Origin: Acanthaster planci
Lineage: Eukaryota > Echinodermata > Asteroidea > Valvatida > Acanthasteridae
Direction of reading: 5' to 3'
Assembly: GCF_001949145.1 (NCBI RefSeq)
Contig: NW_019091667.1
Location: 125,587 to 136,504 of the forward strand
DNA: 10,918 bases
A program made the position numbers and the translations under genes. The notes beneath the pieces were generated by a model that was given only the letters and a program-made list of their open reading frames with translations, ran no database searches and was not told the DNA's origin. This document shows, one piece after another, positions 8,024 to 10,918 of the stretch. Position 1 is the first letter of the stretch. Each line of letters starts with the position of its first letter.

Positions 8024-9740
8024 TTAGTGTACAGTATGGTACTCTTTGAAGCAGGGGGCGACGCAGAGGGGCTGGTGGCATGTGTCGCACTCGAAGTGTG
8101 TCTTCTTTTGCTGACCACGGGAAGCGCAGAGGACACACCGCCGGTAGCAGAAGTCCCCATAGCTGGTCCTCTCAAAGTCCACGGGGAAGTGTCGGCCGAC
8201 AAAGCGGGAGTTGGTTACTGGTGGAGTATTGTGCTGAGGGCAGTACTCGGGCAAGGGCTCATCGAACAGCAGCTCACGGACAAGACTCAAGCGGTAGTCG
8301 AGGAAGGAGAGGCGGTGATCAACGGCCAGGTACACGGCGTAGCTGTTCACCAGCGTCAAGTCAAGCAGGTAGAAGAAGAGCTTCTTGTACCACTTGAGGG
8401 ACTTACGAGTAGCTCGATGATTTGCCGCTAGTTGGTCTCTCTTGTCAACGCCCCCCCATCAGGGCATTGTACTCGATGATGCAGGTCGGTTTCTGCTTTT
8501 CCTGCCCTGTCCTGTCTTGCTTGCCGGAGCAACGGATGTCTGCCGTATGCATGGTGGAGAGCATACGGATGTTGCGCTTGTCTCACCACACCATGGCCAG
8601 GAGAGAACTGCCGACACCCAGGTCGGCCGACCGGAACGCTGTTTCGCCCCGCTTCAGCTTGACGGACTGCAGTTCTTTCGGCATCCCTTTTCTGTTCGCT
8701 ATGACGGTCCCGACGATGTTGATCCTCTGGTTGTGAAGTCGTTGAAACAAACAAATCGGGACTGCTGAAGGCCCGGTTGAGGGCAAGGTTGTAGCCCTTG
8801 CCGCTTAGGTCGTTCACCAGGTCCATCACCACTTGTGTAGTTGCTGGGAGGTCTCCTTTACTTTGGCAGGTATAGACTTGAAGTTGTAGCAGTACCCGGT
8901 GGCACTCCCGGTGCTCTGGCACAACTTATACATCTTGATGCCGAAGCAGGCCCTCTTTCTGGGTTTGTTGGTAGCGAAGCGGAGACACCCGTAAAACTTC
9001 AACAATGAGTCGTCAACGGAAAAGTCCCATCAAGGAACTTAGACAGTGGCAAACTTCTGAGCAAGATGGTCGACGACTGGGCGCACTTTGAAGAGGCGGT
9101 CAGTGCAGTCCTCCGGCATGGCGGTGTTATCGTTGAAGTGCAGGGACTGCAGGATAGCAAGGAAGCGATCTTGGGGCATGACGGACAGGAATAGGCTCAG
9201 CTTCAGTAGTGGGTCGGTGGACCAGAAGCTATGAAGGGCGGGGTGCTTCCCAACGCCCGTCATTATGCAAAGGCCCAGAAAGGCCTTCAGTTCTCTAGTG
9301 TTCAGATCAGTCCATGATCACATGTGCACCGATGTCGTAGCTGGCCTCTGCACGGCATACCGGTTGGTCTCTTGCATTATCTTGTTTTAGAGAACGTTGT
9401 CAAAAAACAGCTCAAAGGCTTCAGTGCAGGTTGAGCTGCGATGCAGGAGGGGATCGACGGCACCACCATTACCGGTGAAGCCGTACTTCAGTGGTGTACT
9501 GTCTTCATCTGTCCACCGGAACAGTTCGGCACTGCTGCTGGTCGACACGGTGGTCTGTGTACGGGACTTTCTCTTGTGCTTGGCATATACAGCCAAGGGT
9601 ACATCACTATCAATTTCTGTACTTGACTGTACTTGAGCAGGTGACGGCGGTGATGAAGAAGACGAAGAACCTTCGTCTGACCTGAGATAAAACTCGCTTC
9701 CATTGGAAGAATGGGACTCTCCGGATATAACTTCAGCCAT
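8024..9740 (-). pseudogene. piggyBac-like transposase pseudogene 2, near full length
   Basis: The ATG at 9738-9740 starts an acidic, Ser-rich leader, then W(T)DED...P...GFTGNGG and EAFELFFDNVL, typical of piggyBac amino ends. One frame continues through QETNRYAVQ, MTGVGKHPALHSFWSTDPLL, MPQDRFLAILQSLHFNDN and FSVDDSLLKF, whose first Asp is codon 243 (9012-9014). Frame changes near 8890 and 8765 then lead to GYNLALNRAFSSPDLF. There the second catalytic Asp is replaced by Asn (8776-8778). The third Asp lies in a shifted frame at 8444-8446, followed by DQLAANHRATRKSLKWYKKL and an open run of 141 codons to the stop at 8024-8026. That tail holds CVLC...CDTCHQPLC...CF...H, the Cys-rich finger that binds element ends in piggyBac enzymes. 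Stops: 9387-9389, 9318-9320, 9039-9041, 9030-9032 and 8583-8585. The product would be inactive without repair. Confidence 0.93.
8451..8457 (-). other. Seven-G run causing a one-base frameshift before the third catalytic Asp
   Basis: On the transposase strand the Met-Gly-Gly-Val-Asp motif is spelled with seven consecutive G where the frame needs six. Upstream, DKR...LSTMHTADI...CIIEYNALMGG is in one frame; downstream, VDKRDQ and the whole carboxyl finger are in another. This is either a slippage mutation or a base-calling error. Confidence 0.75.
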
Positions 9741-9767
9741 GTTGTCCGTGCTCTGATAACACGATAC

Positions 9768-10310
9768 CTAATATGAACACATGTAGCCACTTTTAATCTC
9801 AAGCAGCGAGGGCCAAGCCCTTTCAGTCAACCTGGCAAGGGCCAGCAGCGCCCGGGCCGGGTCATTCATGGGGCACAGGTTCATAATGAGCCCGCACAGC
9901 CCGGGCTTTGTCTTCAGTGCAGTGCAGCGATAATCTGCTACGAGCGCCCGGCAATGCAAACAATAGCGTTCTGCACAAACAATACACGGATTACCTCCGC
10001 TAATGTCAGCGCTCTGCACTGAAAGAATACGGGGATTGATTGGCAGCGCCCGGCAGCTCTCAGCAGCTCGGAATTTTATTACAGGCTTTTATAAGTTTGG
10101 TCACGCCGGCTATAAAATAAAGTCCCAATTCTCCGGCCCCAGCAACCCATTATTGCCTCAGACCCATTTATTTACCTCCAGTGTTGGCCTAAACTTTTTA
10201 ACTGACAGCACTAAACTTTTTAAGAAATGCCCAGCAACTTTTTTTTTATAGTAAAGTTCTGATTTCGGAGACCCCGGCCACGAATATAAGGCCTATGCCT
10301 CCGGTACAAG
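9768..10310. other. GC-rich upstream region of transposase 2 with sub-repeats
   Basis: This is the probable 5' untranslated and subterminal part of element 2. AGCGCCCGG occurs three times (9847-9855, 9943-9951, 10045-10053), roughly 100 bases apart. TTCAGTGCAG (9913-9922) is inverted as CTGCACTGAA (10014-10023). CTAAACTTTTTAA is exactly repeated at 10189-10201 and 10211-10223, with a degenerate third unit about 20 bases on. Repeated subterminal motifs in transposons often bind the transposase; that role is inference here. No gene is seen. Confidence 0.5.
10086..10093 (-). promoter_or_regulatory. Possible TATA element for transposase 2
   Basis: TATAAAAG is read on the minus strand about 350 bases upstream of the transposase ATG, within the element's own upstream region. 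Distance and orientation allow a promoter with a long leader. The match is a short motif in partly AT-rich DNA. Confidence 0.25.
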
Positions 10311-10333
10311 AGCCCGCGCCTGGAAGTGGTTGA

Positions 10334-10897
10334 AATTGCATTTTTGGGGGAAATATTTTGTAAAAATCTTTTCAAACTTTTTGGCTTGGCTTTTTCACAA
10401 TTTTGAAAAAATACACTGTTTTTGTTCTTTTTTTTTGCTTTTTTTGCAATATTTTCCTATTCTTTTTCTTCTGCTCAAAAGCCCATTTATTTTGTGCACG
10501 TTTCTTCAGCCAACAACTTTAGCCCCTTAACAACTTCGGATCTTCATCAAACTTGCACCAATGAAGGATCCTTATGCATAGAAAAAAAAAGGATTTATTA
10601 TTGATTTTTTAATGTTTATTTTAGCCCATTGACTTTGTACACGTTTTCTAGGCACAATTTTGGTCACTTGGCAAACTCCAATTGTCATCAGAGTTTCAGC
10701 TGGCACACACCCTTATGCAAGATAAGTGCCTAATTTATGACATCATGATGACGTCATCACCTTATTTGATATTTTTGAATATTTTTGAATATTTAATTTT
10801 TCCCCACAGATTTTGTACATGTTTTTCAACAGCCAGACTTAGGGACTCTGGTCAGTCTAACTGATTTCATGTTTTTGCACACTCGCACTCCACCACG
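10334..10897 (+). repeat. Dispersed repeat family, copy 2, bounded by two piggyBac-like ends
   Basis: Homologous to 5845-6335 with the same order of landmarks. It is longer because of an internal duplication. It holds GAATATTTTT repeated before the shared AATATTTAATTTTTCCCC block, and the 14-base palindrome TGATGACGTCATCA (10746-10759). That palindrome contains the octamer TGACGTCA, a consensus CREB/ATF site. Its right edge is TTAA at 10898. Alignment with copy 1 stops at the same point (TGCACACTC...TCCA), so the piggyBac-like end probably truncates it. Confidence 0.68.
10480..10728 (+). repeat. 143-base imperfect tandem duplication inside repeat copy 2
   Basis: The unit beginning GCCCATTTATTTTGTGCACGTTT (10481) recurs as GCCCATTGACTTTGTACACGTTTT (10624). 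Both units continue with loosely matching CAACTTTAG / CAATTTTGG, CTTCATCAAACTT / TGTCATCAGAGTTT and CCTTATGCA. A third partial unit (CAGATTTTGTACATGTTTTT) starts near 10807. Copy 1 of the repeat has only one such unit, so this is an expansion in this copy. Confidence 0.55.
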
Positions 10898-10918
10898 TTA
10901 ACCACTTCGTGCCGGGGC
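10898..10918 (+). mobile_element. Left terminus of a piggyBac-like element continuing beyond the window
   Basis: TTAA (10898-10901) is followed by CCACTTCGTGCCGGGGC. The TTAA target and the CCACTTC start match the reverse complement of the terminus ending at 10333 (TCAACCACTTC...GCGCGGGC). Only the first 17 bases of the element are inside the window. Confidence 0.5.

Larger units (their letters stand above)
8024..10333 (-). mobile_element. piggyBac-like element 2 (minimum extent; left end not found)
   Basis: The element includes transposase pseudogene 2 and its GC-rich upstream region, and ends at about 10311-10333 in a piggyBac-type terminus. GAAGTGG (10323-10329) is followed by TTGA (10330-10333), which I read as a mutated TTAA target. 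Its reverse complement resembles the sequence starting at 10898 (TTAACCACTTCGTGCCGGGG). The matching left terminus should lie left of 8024, but I could not find it, so the element may be truncated there. Confidence 0.55.

Noticed and set aside
8027-8768. Several plus-strand open frames of 100-134 codons
   Set aside because: They are antisense to the GC-rich transposase 2 coding strand, whose frames carry the recognisable family motifs. Low stop density explains them.

Overview
The window looks like non-genic DNA from an animal genome, most likely an aquatic invertebrate. It is built almost entirely of decayed mobile elements and AT-rich repeats, and I found no intact host gene. The host call rests on three things: two piggyBac-class transposases of animal type, a decayed type B DNA polymerase of the sort found in Polinton/Maverick-like and related endogenous viral elements, and diverged interspersed repeats separated by T-rich filler. 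I cannot name the species. All three recognisable genes lie on the minus strand, and all three are pseudogenes carrying stops and frameshifts.

Positions 1-3518: a protein-primed-type family B DNA polymerase pseudogene. Its amino end is near 3518 and its carboxyl end runs off the left edge. It retains a finger, an HNH-like Cys/His cluster, exonuclease remnants and the polymerase A, B and C motifs, spread over several frames. It is interrupted at 1745-2171 by a 427-base insert with long imperfect terminal inverted repeats and a TA at each end. Removing the insert brings matching polymerase segments together. Positions 3519-4103 hold a GC-richer stretch and then an AT-rich tail, with no recognised gene.

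Positions 4104-5135: piggyBac-like transposase pseudogene 1. A 15-bp-stem hairpin lies at its upstream border (5124-5156). Positions 5157-5844 contain an unassigned 66-codon open frame and a G/T-rich low-complexity tract. Positions 5845-6335 hold one copy of a dispersed repeat. Positions 6336-7680 are AT-rich with no recognised gene. A 126-base tandem duplication follows at 7682-7936.

Positions 8024-9740: piggyBac-like transposase pseudogene 2, with an acidic/serine-rich amino end, a decayed catalytic core and a well-preserved Cys-rich carboxyl finger. Its GC-rich upstream region (9768-10333) ends in a piggyBac-like terminus, GAAGTGG followed by TTGA. A second copy of the dispersed repeat fills 10334-10897. 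At 10898 an oppositely oriented piggyBac-like end, TTAACCACTTC, begins and leaves the window.

The genes do not form a pathway. The window records nested insertion: a polymerase-bearing element hit by a small TA-flanked element, with piggyBac elements and an older repeat family alongside. The best leads are the TA-flanked insert, a TGA stop at the same codon in both diverged piggyBac copies, the facing piggyBac ends around the repeat copy, and an extra base in a G run just before the third catalytic position of the second transposase.
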